From GJ-E10 sp035625725 (GTDB lineage: Bacteria; Pseudomonadota; Gammaproteobacteria; Burkholderiales; Burkholderiaceae_F), in the NCBI GenBank assembly GCA_035625725.1, contig DASPPB010000005.1, forward strand, positions 1 to 5,026: 5,026 nucleotides of DNA, written 5' to 3'. A program made the position numbers and the translations under genes. Below, piece after piece: positions 1 through 4,472 of this stretch. Under the pieces are notes generated by a model, which was given only the letters and a program-made list of their open reading frames with translations, was not told the DNA's origin and ran no database searches. Within the stretch, counting starts at the first letter, position 1. The number at the start of each line of letters is the position of its first letter.

Positions 1-75
1 GATGGCACGAGTGTGCAGCGCGCGATGGGCGTCGAGCAACGCGGTCGGAATCTTGACGTCCAAGCAAGTGCACAT
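1..75 (-). CDS. VapC-like PIN-domain toxin, N-terminal fragment (cut by window edge)
   Basis: Reading the minus strand from an ATG at 75-73 gives 25 open codons, MCTCLDVKIPTALLDAHRAL then HTRAI, running off the window. The pattern L-D-V-x-x-x-x-A-L-L-D-A-H-x-x-H-x-x-A is the usual opening of VapC ribonucleases, whose first Asp (here Asp6) helps bind the catalytic metal. The start overlaps the stop of the upstream antitoxin by one base (TGATG), the typical coupled layout of vapBC operons; this gene would encode the RNase that the antitoxin neutralises. One oddity is that the family's usual DVN-V-L-I core reads DVK-I-P-T here, so the conserved Asn is Lys and a Pro enters the first strand. The toxin may be divergent or decaying. 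Too little is visible to say whether the rest is intact. Confidence 0.6.
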   Translation of the reverse strand, partial: MCTCLDVKIPTALLDAHRALHTRAI

Positions 76-317
76 CAGTCCGCGTCGTCTTCGCGCAGCT
101 TGTCGATCATCTCGTTGGTAACGATGCCGGCGCGTTTCGGAAAAGGACGAAATCCGTAGAGCGTCTTCACAGCGCGCGCCACCAGCGGCGGCTGTGGCAT
201 TGTCAAAGCACTGCGTGCGAGCTCCGAAATCACCTCGCCCGTGGTCTTCTTCTCGCGGCGCGCGCGCGCTTCTGCGGCCTGGAGTACATCATCGTCAATG
301 TCGAGTGTGGTTCGCAT
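75..317 (-). CDS. VapB-type ribbon-helix-helix antitoxin
   Basis: An 80-residue protein beginning MRTTLDIDDDVLQAA. Residues 2-8 form the beta strand of a ribbon-helix-helix DNA-binding fold and about 10-38 the two helices (AAEARARREKKTTGEVISEL). The C-terminal part, with GFRPFPKRAGIVTNEMIDKL, matches the toxin-binding tail seen in VapB proteins of this kind. It should bind and inhibit the adjacent PIN-domain RNase and repress its own promoter. The ATG at 317-315 is preferred because the family starts with MRTTLDID; an upstream TTG at 353 would add 12 unrelated residues. No clear Shine-Dalgarno lies before the ATG, so translation may start on a short or leaderless transcript. The stop codon overlaps the toxin start by one base. 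Confidence 0.85.
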   Translation of the reverse strand: MRTTLDIDDDVLQAAEARARREKKTTGEVISELARSALTMPQPPLVARAVKTLYGFRPFPKRAGIVTNEMIDKLREDDAD

Positions 318-324
318 GGATGAA

Positions 325-353
325 ATGATGTTGCACCGAAGACCAAAGCACAA
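325..353 (-). promoter_or_regulatory. Possible promoter of the left vapBC module
   Basis: On the minus strand TTGTGC (353-348) and CATCAT (330-325) are separated by exactly 17 bases and lie just upstream of the antitoxin ATG. Each box is only a partial sigma-70 match. This position would give an almost leaderless mRNA, which agrees with the absence of a visible ribosome-binding site. Confidence 0.25.
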
Positions 354-356
354 GTT

Positions 357-379
357 GGCCCATTTTTAGGCACTGGGCC
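357..379. promoter_or_regulatory. Inverted repeat, possible VapB operator
   Basis: GGCCCA (357-362) and TGGGCC (374-379) form a perfect 6-bp inverted repeat around an 11-base AT-rich spacer. It sits directly upstream of the putative -35 box of the antitoxin. Ribbon-helix-helix antitoxins commonly bind such palindromes to autoregulate; the link here is inferred from position only. Confidence 0.25.
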
Positions 380-670
380 GGCAATCGGAAGGGGTCGAAG
401 GCACCAACTTCTTGCCGCGCCCGGCAAATTTGCGTCTGTTACGGGCCGAGGTGTCCCGTTCGCGCCGCGCATATTCGAATAAGCCGTGAAAAATGCGCCC
501 TTTCCGCTCTCATACGAATTTCGGGAGGCTGCGATCATCGTAGTGGTGTCGGATCGGCCGGTTGCCGGATCGGCGCGCTAGGCAGTCGCTCTCTGTCTTT
601 GGGGCAATTCTTGCGGCGAACTAAGCACTGCGCTACTGGCAACTGCATCGCCTGCGGCAATCGTGGGTTG

Positions 671-701
671 CGCGCTAATCCGTAAGAATTCGGATTGCGC
701 G
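671..701. promoter_or_regulatory. Strong inverted repeat upstream of the secreted protein gene
   Basis: CGCGC-t-AATCCG (671-682) faces CGGATT-GCGCG (691-701) with an 8-base loop: eleven pairs and one bulged T. It ends 61 bases before the ATG at 763 and 23 bases before a GATAAT box. It could be an operator or a leader hairpin. There is no T-tract after it on the plus strand, so it is not an obvious terminator. Confidence 0.35.
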
Positions 702-724
702 ATCCTGCGGTCGATTGCCGGTTC

Positions 725-730
725 GATAAT
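725..730 (+). promoter_or_regulatory. Candidate -10 box for the secreted protein gene
   Basis: GATAAT differs from TATAAT by one base and lies 32 bases before the ATG at 763. No good -35 sequence is found 16-18 bases upstream, so this is a weak call; the inverted repeat at 671-701 would overlap or adjoin the region where an activator might act. Confidence 0.2.
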
Positions 731-762
731 CCACTTTGGCTTTCATGGAAAGGAATTAGGAA

Positions 763-1173
763 ATGAACCGAATCGTTTTCGCGGCCGCTGTCAGCGCGCT
801 CGTTTCGTTGACGGCCCAGGCGGCCGATGTGGGTGTCTCCATCCAGTTCAGCCAACCGGGTATCGCTGGCCGCATCGACGTGGGCCAGTATCCGCAGCCC
901 GTGGTCGTTGCCCCGCAGCCCGTTTTGGTTGCGCCGCCGCCGCCGGCCGTCGCAGCGCCGGCGCCCATCTACATGTGGGTGCCGCCCGAGCATCAACGCC
1001 ATTGGGAAAGGTACTGCCACGAGTATCATGCCTGCGGTCACCCGGTGTATTTCGTCGATCACAACTGGTACAGGGAGCACGTCCTTGCACGCGCCCCGCA
1101 GGGACGTGTTGAGCACGAAGAACACTGGGATCGTGAGCACGACCGCGACCACGACCACGAATACAGGCACTAA
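763..1173 (+). CDS. Secreted small periplasmic protein with His/Asp-rich tail, function unknown
   Basis: A 136-residue protein. Residues 1-20 form a clear Sec signal peptide (positive MNR, hydrophobic core, AQA cleavage site before Ala21). The mature part starts ADVGVSIQF, then GRIDVGQYPQP, followed by a Pro/Val-rich segment at about 44-68 that is probably extended. Residues 69-104 hold the conserved-looking core IYMWVPPEHQRHW, a Cys85/Cys91 pair that could form a disulfide, and PVYFVDHNWY. The tail 117-136 is strongly hydrophilic, with six His and many Asp/Glu, suggesting metal binding. I recognise the general layout as a small hypothetical family common in betaproteobacteria, with no known reaction. 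The start is supported by AGGA at 751-754, eight bases before the ATG. A hairpin follows 12 bases after the stop, so it is probably transcribed alone. Confidence 0.85.
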   Translation: MNRIVFAAAVSALVSLTAQAADVGVSIQFSQPGIAGRIDVGQYPQPVVVAPQPVLVAPPPPAVAAPAPIYMWVPPEHQRHWERYCHEYHACGHPVYFVDHNWYREHVLARAPQGRVEHEEHWDREHDRDHDHEYRH

Positions 1174-1185
1174 AAGCTGAAGCCC

Positions 1186-1221
1186 GCCGTCCCGGCCGAC
1201 CGATCGGTTGGGCCGGACGGC
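1186..1221 (+). terminator. GC-rich hairpin after the secreted protein gene, no U-tract
   Basis: Arms CCGTCC-c-GGCC-g-ACC (1187-1201) and GGT-tg-GGCC-GGACGG (1206-1220) pair with small internal loops around GATC, and the stem is extended by G1186/C1221. It begins 13 bases after the stop of the secreted protein gene. Its position fits a transcript end, but no run of T follows on the plus strand, so it may be a 3' stabilising structure or work with Rho. Confidence 0.4.
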
Positions 1222-1226
1222 TGAGG

Positions 1227-1268
1227 AAAAACGCAGCCGGGGCGCGAGCGCTTGGGCGCCCCTCTGCG
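1227..1268 (-). terminator. Intrinsic terminator reading the minus strand
   Basis: Read on the minus strand: CGCAG-a-GGGGCGC (1268-1256), a 10-base loop, then GCGCCCC-gg-CTGCG (1245-1232), followed at once by TTTTT (1231-1227). Twelve base pairs with one small internal loop plus a T-tract of five is a textbook Rho-independent terminator. On the plus strand no T-run follows, so it is directional. No recognised minus-strand gene lies upstream, since the next gene (1556 onward) is on the plus strand; this implies a minus-strand transcript of unknown nature. Confidence 0.6.
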
Positions 1269-1475
1269 GCGACGCCCCCCTGATTCCGGCTGGTCGGTCT
1301 CCTATCTGTGCGCGACCGCGCAGATCCGTGTGATCGGCCGCCAGCAAGCATCTGCCCTTGCGCGCCCTTCAACGGGGCACAGGCACGTGCAGGTCTTCGG
1401 GCAGGGCGCCGGCCAATAACCTTTTCGGAATAACGTTTCACGTCCTTTGTGGACGCAGCGCTTCGCGTCCACGTG
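1227..1475 (-). ncRNA. Candidate structured non-coding RNA ending at the 1227 terminator
   Basis: The region upstream of the minus-strand terminator contains nested complementary segments: GCTGG-CGG/CCG-CCAGC (1289-1297 with 1338-1345) enclosing ATCTG/CAGAT (1304-1308 with 1321-1325); CTGCCC/GGGCAG (1352-1357 with 1399-1404) enclosing GCCC/GGGC (1364-1367 with 1375-1378); and a perfect 8-bp GTGGACGC hairpin (1449-1456 with 1465-1472). With the terminator this could be a roughly 250-base regulatory RNA. I looked for 6S, 4.5S, RNase P and tmRNA signatures and did not recognise any. No good minus-strand promoter was found, the 5' end is a guess, and GC-rich DNA forms stems easily. An alternative is an 80-codon minus-strand ORF (1544-1302), which resembles no family I know. 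Confidence 0.25.
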
Positions 1476-1555
1476 GCGCTCGTCCCGCGTATTCGCAAAT
1501 TTGTAAGGCAGCGCGGAATATTTGCCCGGCTTTGGTTGTAGCATGGGGCGCTCCC

Positions 1556-1987
1556 ATGGCCCTCATCAAGAAGCGCTCCTACGGAATGGTTGCGTTCGCG
1601 GTCGACCGCGAGGGCAAGCGACGCTATCTGATTCTTCGAGCCTTCCGAAACTGGGACTTCCCCAAAGGGGCGATCGAGGAGGACGAATCCCCGTTGATGG
1701 CCGCCGAGCGGGAGTTGCGCGAAGAGACGGGAATTGCCGACTTCGCATTGCCGTACGGAAACCTGTCCAAGGACACCGAACCGTATGCCGGCGGCAAGGT
1801 CGCGACGTTTTTCATCGCACGGGTCGAGCAGCAGCCCTTGACGCTGCCCGTGAGCGAGGAACTGGGCAAGCCGGAGCACGACGAATACCGCTGGGCGACG
1901 GAAGCGGAGGCGCGAAGACTTCTGCCTCCGCGCCTGGTCGCTGTCCTCGAATGGGCCATCGGCGTCATTGGAGGAAGCAAGGCATGA
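1556..1987 (+). CDS. Nudix hydrolase, diadenosine-polyphosphate hydrolase-like
   Basis: A 143-residue protein starting MALIKKRSYGMVAFAV. A complete Nudix box (G-x5-E-x7-R-E-U-x-E-E-x-G-U) spans residues 38-60: Gly38, Glu44, Arg52-Glu53, Glu56-Glu57, Gly59, Ile60; the Glu residues bind the metal for cleavage of nucleoside-diphosphate-linked substrates. The preceding WDFPKG (33-38) is typical of the bis(5'-nucleosyl)-tetraphosphatase branch, so Ap4A-type dinucleotides or a capped 5' end are the likely substrates, although Nudix specificity cannot be settled from motifs. The length is normal for a single-domain cytosolic enzyme. The start at 1556 has GGGG (1545-1548) seven bases upstream and begins exactly where family similarity begins; a farther upstream ATG at 1358 would add 66 low-complexity residues. 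Its stop overlaps a possible small ORF (ATGA at 1984-1987), suggesting an operon with the P450. Confidence 0.9.
   Translation: MALIKKRSYGMVAFAVDREGKRRYLILRAFRNWDFPKGAIEEDESPLMAAERELREETGIADFALPYGNLSKDTEPYAGGKVATFFIARVEQQPLTLPVSEELGKPEHDEYRWATEAEARRLLPPRLVAVLEWAIGVIGGSKA
1970..1976 (+). promoter_or_regulatory. Strong Shine-Dalgarno inside the end of the Nudix gene
   Basis: GGAGGAA lies inside the last Nudix codons; its GGAGG core ends nine bases before an ATG at 1984 that overlaps the Nudix stop codon. This is the best ribosome-binding site in the window and is the main reason to consider the small ORF at 1984 as translated. It could also arise by chance from Gly-Gly-Ser codons. Confidence 0.45.
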
Positions 1988-2205
1988 GCGCTGCCTGCGG
2001 GCCGAGTGCCGAGACACCATGCCAGGAGACCCAACGGAACGGGCCTGTCGCCTTTGCTCATCTGCTCCTTGCGTTGCTGCGTGGGGGATACGGACGTGCG
2101 CCAACGCAAGGACGGTTCCTCGGAACCGGCGGCCGTCCGGGATTGCCTCGTGCTTGCCTTACCCCAACCGTGGTGATGTCCGAACGGTACAGGTCGATCG
2201 CATGA
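1984..2205 (+). CDS. Possible small coupled ORF between Nudix and P450 genes, unknown
   Basis: A 73-codon frame whose ATG overlaps the Nudix stop (ATGA 1984-1987) and whose TGA overlaps the P450 start (ATGA 2202-2205). It is preceded by a good GGAGGAA site. The translation starts MSAACGPSAETPC and has one moderately hydrophobic stretch (residues 21-32, PVAFAHLLLALL) in an otherwise Gly/Arg/Pro-rich chain with three Cys. I do not recognise it. By eye about 60 percent of codons end in G or C, which is not strong evidence of coding in such GC-rich DNA. It could be a real small protein, a translated leader that delivers ribosomes to the weak P450 start, or the decayed remains of a longer gene. 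The double ATGA arrangement favours translation; the bland composition argues against a folded protein. Confidence 0.35.
   Translation: MSAACGPSAETPCQETQRNGPVAFAHLLLALLRGGYGRAPTQGRFLGTGGRPGLPRACLTPTVVMSERYRSIA
2110..2138 (+). promoter_or_regulatory. Stem-loop ahead of the P450 gene
   Basis: CGGTTCC (2113-2119) and GGAACCG (2122-2128) form a perfect 7-bp inverted repeat with a 2-base centre. GGACGG (2110-2115) can instead pair with CCGTCC (2133-2138). The two pairings share bases and so compete. The element lies 64 bases before the P450 ATG and could affect translation or mRNA stability. Confidence 0.25.
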
Positions 2206-3644
2206 CGGCCCAGACGCACCTTGCAGTCGACGGATCCGCCCGCCGCGTGTCGGATCTGCCCGGGCCGAGGGGGCTACCCGTGATCGGCAATGCGCTGCAG
2301 ATCGACCGCAGCCGCATGCACCTGCAGCTCGAGCAGTGGAGCCGGGAGTTTGGCGAAATCTATCGCTTTCGTATCGCCATGCGCGAGCTCGTCGTGTTTG
2401 CCAACCCCGAGACGGTGTCGGCCATACTGCGCGATCGTCCCGACGGGTTTTGGCGCTCGGCCCGGCTGGAGGAGACGGCACGTCAATACGGCTTCGGAGG
2501 TTTGTTCTCCTCCAACGGCGAGGACTGGAAGCGCCAGCGCTCGATGGTCTTGAACGGCCTGGATCCGACCCACGTCAAGGCGTTTTTTCCGGCACTCGTG
2601 AAGGTAACGGAACGCCTTGCGCAGCGCTGGCGCCTCGCCGCAAGGAGCAAGGAGGCGATCGACCTGCAATCGGACCTCATGCGGTACACGGTGGACGTGA
2701 CGGCGGGCTTGGCCTTTGGCACCGACATCAACACGCTCGAATCGCACGGGGAGATCATCCAGACGCATCTGGACAAAGTCCTGCCGGCCGTCTTCCGCCG
2801 CCTCGTTGCGACCTTTCCGTACTGGCACTTTTTCAAGCTTGCCCGCGATCGCGCCGTGGAAGGACACATTGTGGAACTGCGCCGCGCAGTGGCCAACTTC
2901 ATTTCGGAAACCCGCAAGACCCTGGCGCAGCATCCGCTGCGACGCGAGCATCCGACCAATCTGATCGAGGCGATGGTCGCTGAAAGGGATCGCGCGGGGA
3001 GCGCATTGAGCGACGAGGACGTCTCGGGCAACGTCCTCACGATGCTGCTTGCGGGCGAGGACACGACGGCCAATACGCTTGCGTGGTTGATCTGGTTGCT
3101 CAGCAAGAACCCGGATGCGCATCGACGCGCAATCGATGAAGTTCGCGCGGTTTGTGTCGATCCAAAACCGGTGCAGCTGCAAACCCAGCTGGCAGAACTC
3201 GCCTACGTGGAAGCTTGCGCGCACGAGGCGATGCGCTTAAAGCCCGTTGGTCCCTTTCTCGTTTTGCAAGCGGCGCGCGACACGGTGGTCGGCAACGTGG
3301 CACTGCCCAAAGGGGCACTCGTGCTTTGCCTGATGCGTCCTGCGGCGGTGGATGAGAGAAATTTCCCGGAACCGCAGGCGTTTCGCCCCGAGCGATGGCT
3401 GGCCGACGGTGCATCGACGGCGAGCTTCTCATCCGCCAAACGCATCGCGATGCCCTTCGGGGCGGGCCCTCGCATGTGTCCCGGGCGCTACCTTGCGCTG
3501 GCAGAAATCAAGATGGTGATTGCAATGTTGCTTGCCTGCTTTGACATCGAGGCGGTGACGACGCCCGACGGTGCGGAGGCGAGAGAAAAGCTGGCATTCA
3601 CGATGTCACCGGTGGGCTTGCAGATGCGAGTGCGGGAGCGCTAG
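2202..3644 (+). CDS. Cytochrome P450, soluble monooxygenase
   Basis: A 480-residue haem-thiolate protein with every P450 hallmark: Pro-rich hinge DLPGPRGLPVIGN (18-30); helix C W109-x3-R113, which contacts the haem propionate; I-helix AGEDTT (284-289), the oxygen-activating motif; E342-A-M-R345 (ExxR); PERW (396-399); and the haem-binding loop FGAGPRMCPG (419-428) with Cys426 as axial ligand. It should hydroxylate or epoxidise an unknown organic substrate using O2 and two electrons. No N-terminal membrane anchor or signal peptide is present, so it is cytosolic. The overall style (PGP hinge, PERW, CPGR-x-LA) is like the class II/CYP102-CYP4-like group rather than classical camphor-type bacterial P450s. 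No reductase domain is fused and no redox partner gene is in view. Start at 2202 is chosen because family similarity begins there, with AGGT (2191-2194) seven bases upstream; a TTG at 1968 would add 78 unlike residues. Confidence 0.95.
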   Translation: MTAQTHLAVDGSARRVSDLPGPRGLPVIGNALQIDRSRMHLQLEQWSREFGEIYRFRIAMRELVVFANPETVSAILRDRPDGFWRSARLEETARQYGFGGLFSSNGEDWKRQRSMVLNGLDPTHVKAFFPALVKVTERLAQRWRLAARSKEAIDLQSDLMRYTVDVTAGLAFGTDINTLESHGEIIQTHLDKVLPAVFRRLVATFPYWHFFKLARDRAVEGHIVELRRAVANFISETRKTLAQHPLRREHPTNLIEAMVAERDRAGSALSDEDVSGNVLTMLLAGEDTTANTLAWLIWLLSKNPDAHRRAIDEVRAVCVDPKPVQLQTQLAELAYVEACAHEAMRLKPVGPFLVLQAARDTVVGNVALPKGALVLCLMRPAAVDERNFPEPQAFRPERWLADGASTASFSSAKRIAMPFGAGPRMCPGRYLALAEIKMVIAMLLACFDIEAVTTPDGAEAREKLAFTMSPVGLQMRVRER

Positions 3645-3762
3645 AGGCTGGGAGAATTTGACGATGTGGAGCGCGTCCCGCCCGCGCCCGCCGTGCTTTT
3701 GCCGCCCGGAGTGATGCTCTGACGGGCGACGTGCGGGCGCACTGCGAGCGCTGGAGTCAGGG

Positions 3763-4011
3763 ATGAATCTGCAAGGGACCTATACGAGAAAACGCGATGG
3801 CTTGACCTGTTCCTACCGCGCCGAATGCACGGAGTGGGGAACGGACGTCGCATGGAGTGCGGACGTTTATGTCGGCGAGCGGCTCGTTAGTGCACCGAGC
3901 GGCAAGCTCGTCTTGGTCCCGGTTGCGGCCGTCGAGCTCGAACACGCAGTCCGGCACGCGGTGGAGCAGTCGATTGAGAGCAGCGACTCCATCCGGTCGG
4001 AGGCGCGTTAG
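3763..4011 (+). CDS. Small hypothetical protein, function unknown
   Basis: An 82-residue protein starting MNLQGTYTRKRDGLTCSYRA. Residues 3-53 alternate polar and hydrophobic residues and look like a small beta-sheet (GTYTRKRDGLTCSYRA, VAWSADVYVGERLV, KLVLVPV). Residues 54-74 look like one amphipathic helix (AAVELEHAVRHAVEQSIESS). Two Cys (16, 22) are present; there is no signal peptide or membrane segment, so it is likely cytosolic. The start is supported by GGAG at 3753-3756, six bases before the ATG, in a position where the frame becomes protein-like. I recall similar short hypothetical proteins in Burkholderiales but no function. It lies 118 bases after the P450 stop on the same strand, too far for clear coupling, and converges on the toxin gene at 4086. 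Confidence 0.65.
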   Translation: MNLQGTYTRKRDGLTCSYRAECTEWGTDVAWSADVYVGERLVSAPSGKLVLVPVAAVELEHAVRHAVEQSIESSDSIRSEAR

Positions 4012-4027
4012 GCGCGCGCAGGCGCGC
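4012..4027. terminator. Short GC hairpin at the convergent gene junction
   Basis: GCGCG (4012-4016) pairs with CGCGC (4023-4027) around a 6-base loop, directly after the stop codon of the 82-residue protein. It is between convergent genes, where a terminator is expected, but it is short and has no T-tract on either strand. Confidence 0.2.
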
Positions 4028-4085
4028 AAACGACCGAAGCGATGCTGGAGACGCGCTCGCGAGACCAAGCCCTTCGAGGCCTGCG

Positions 4086-4472
4086 TCACACGGCAAGGAC
4101 GTTTTTGCCGTACTTGACCAGCAGGGTGTCGCTGGTGAGGAGATTGAGCGGCTCGACCTGAGCTTGCGCAACGAGCATCTTGTCAAATGGGTCGGCATGA
4201 ACCGCGAGCAGGTCTTCGATCGCCGCTGCGTGCTCCGGCCGCATGTCGAGCATTCGGTAGCCGGCTTGCCGGAAGTAGCCTAGTGCCTGCCGACCGGAAA
4301 TTGGCATGCTCCTATTCGCCAGCGTGTGTTTGATGGCGATTTCCCACACGGATACGGCGCTCACGCAAATGGAGTTTGCTTCGTCCGCGATCCGCCCGGC
4401 TGCCTCCCTTGGCAGGCGCCGGTCATCGGCGATTGCAAATAGAGCAATGTGCGTGTCAAGCAGCAGGTTCAT
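4086..4472 (-). CDS. VapC-type PIN-domain toxin
   Basis: A 128-residue protein starting MNLLLDTHIALFAIADD. This is a full-length single PIN domain: Asp6 in LLLDTH, Glu44 in SVWEIAIKH, Asp94/Asp97 in HADPFDKMLVAQA, and TSD at 113-115 are the acidic and polar residues that bind Mg2+ in VapC endoribonucleases. It should cut RNA (often tRNA or rRNA) and inhibit growth when its antitoxin is lost. The ATG at 4472-4470 overlaps the antitoxin stop by four bases (ATGA), so translation is coupled and the toxin follows the antitoxin in one operon. All key residues are present, so the toxin appears active. The subgroup with LLLDTHIALW/F and HADPFD is the one usually paired with Phd/YefM-type antitoxins, as here. 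Confidence 0.92.
   Translation of the reverse strand: MNLLLDTHIALFAIADDRRLPREAAGRIADEANSICVSAVSVWEIAIKHTLANRSMPISGRQALGYFRQAGYRMLDMRPEHAAAIEDLLAVHADPFDKMLVAQAQVEPLNLLTSDTLLVKYGKNVLAV

Larger units (their letters stand above)
380..762. other. Intergenic region without a convincing gene
   Basis: No reading frame here looks like a protein; the open frames on the minus strand have low-complexity, Arg/Pro/Ala-rich translations typical of chance frames in GC-rich DNA. Visible items are a perfect 6-bp hairpin TTGCCG/CGGCAA with a 4-base loop (412-427), a 9-bp direct repeat CGGATCGGC (550-558 and 566-574), a strong inverted repeat at 671-701 listed separately, and a GATAAT box at 725-730. Confidence 0.5.
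1174..1555. other. Intergenic region between secreted protein and Nudix genes
   Basis: This 382-base gap holds the two hairpins at 1186-1221 and 1227-1268 and the structured segment up to 1475, listed separately. The part nearest the Nudix gene (1490-1540) is AT-richer than its surroundings and contains the 8-bp palindrome CAAATTTG (1497-1504). TTCGCA (1492-1497) and GAATAT (1516-1521) with an 18-base spacer are the best promoter-like pair for the Nudix operon, but the match is weak. Confidence 0.45.

Noticed and set aside
535..1347. 270-codon minus-strand open frame overlapping the secreted protein gene
   Set aside because: Its translation is Arg/Pro/Gly-rich with no motif, and it lies opposite a gene with a signal peptide and a good ribosome-binding site. 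It is a chance frame in GC-rich DNA.
1232..1475. Known housekeeping RNA (6S, 4.5S, RNase P, tmRNA) on the minus strand
   Set aside because: I could not find the characteristic conserved words of any of these, such as the SRP GGAAGGAAGCAGCC loop, the RNase P GAGGAAAGTC segment or a tmRNA tag ending in LAA.
1302..1544. 80-codon minus-strand ORF upstream of the terminator at 1227
   Set aside because: Not listed as a gene: it has no family resemblance and no clear ribosome-binding site. It stays as the alternative explanation for the terminator.
1358..1555. 66-residue upstream extension of the Nudix hydrolase
   Set aside because: The extension is low-complexity and covers the hairpin-rich leader; family similarity begins at the ATG at 1556.
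848..2104. 418-codon minus-strand open frame
   Set aside because: It is antisense to the secreted protein and Nudix genes; the translation is low-complexity, and the intrinsic terminator at 1227-1268 falls inside it.
1968..2201. N-terminal extension of the P450 from a TTG at 1968
   Set aside because: The added 78 residues do not resemble a P450 anchor or signal, no ribosome-binding site precedes the TTG, and family similarity starts near the ATG at 2202.
1624..2481. 285-codon minus-strand open frame over the Nudix and P450 genes
   Set aside because: It is antisense to two genes with clear family motifs, and its translation is Arg/Ser/Ala-rich with no recognised domain.
2274..3224. 316-codon minus-strand open frame antisense to the P450 gene
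   Set aside because: The opposite strand carries all P450 motifs; this frame mirrors its codon bias.
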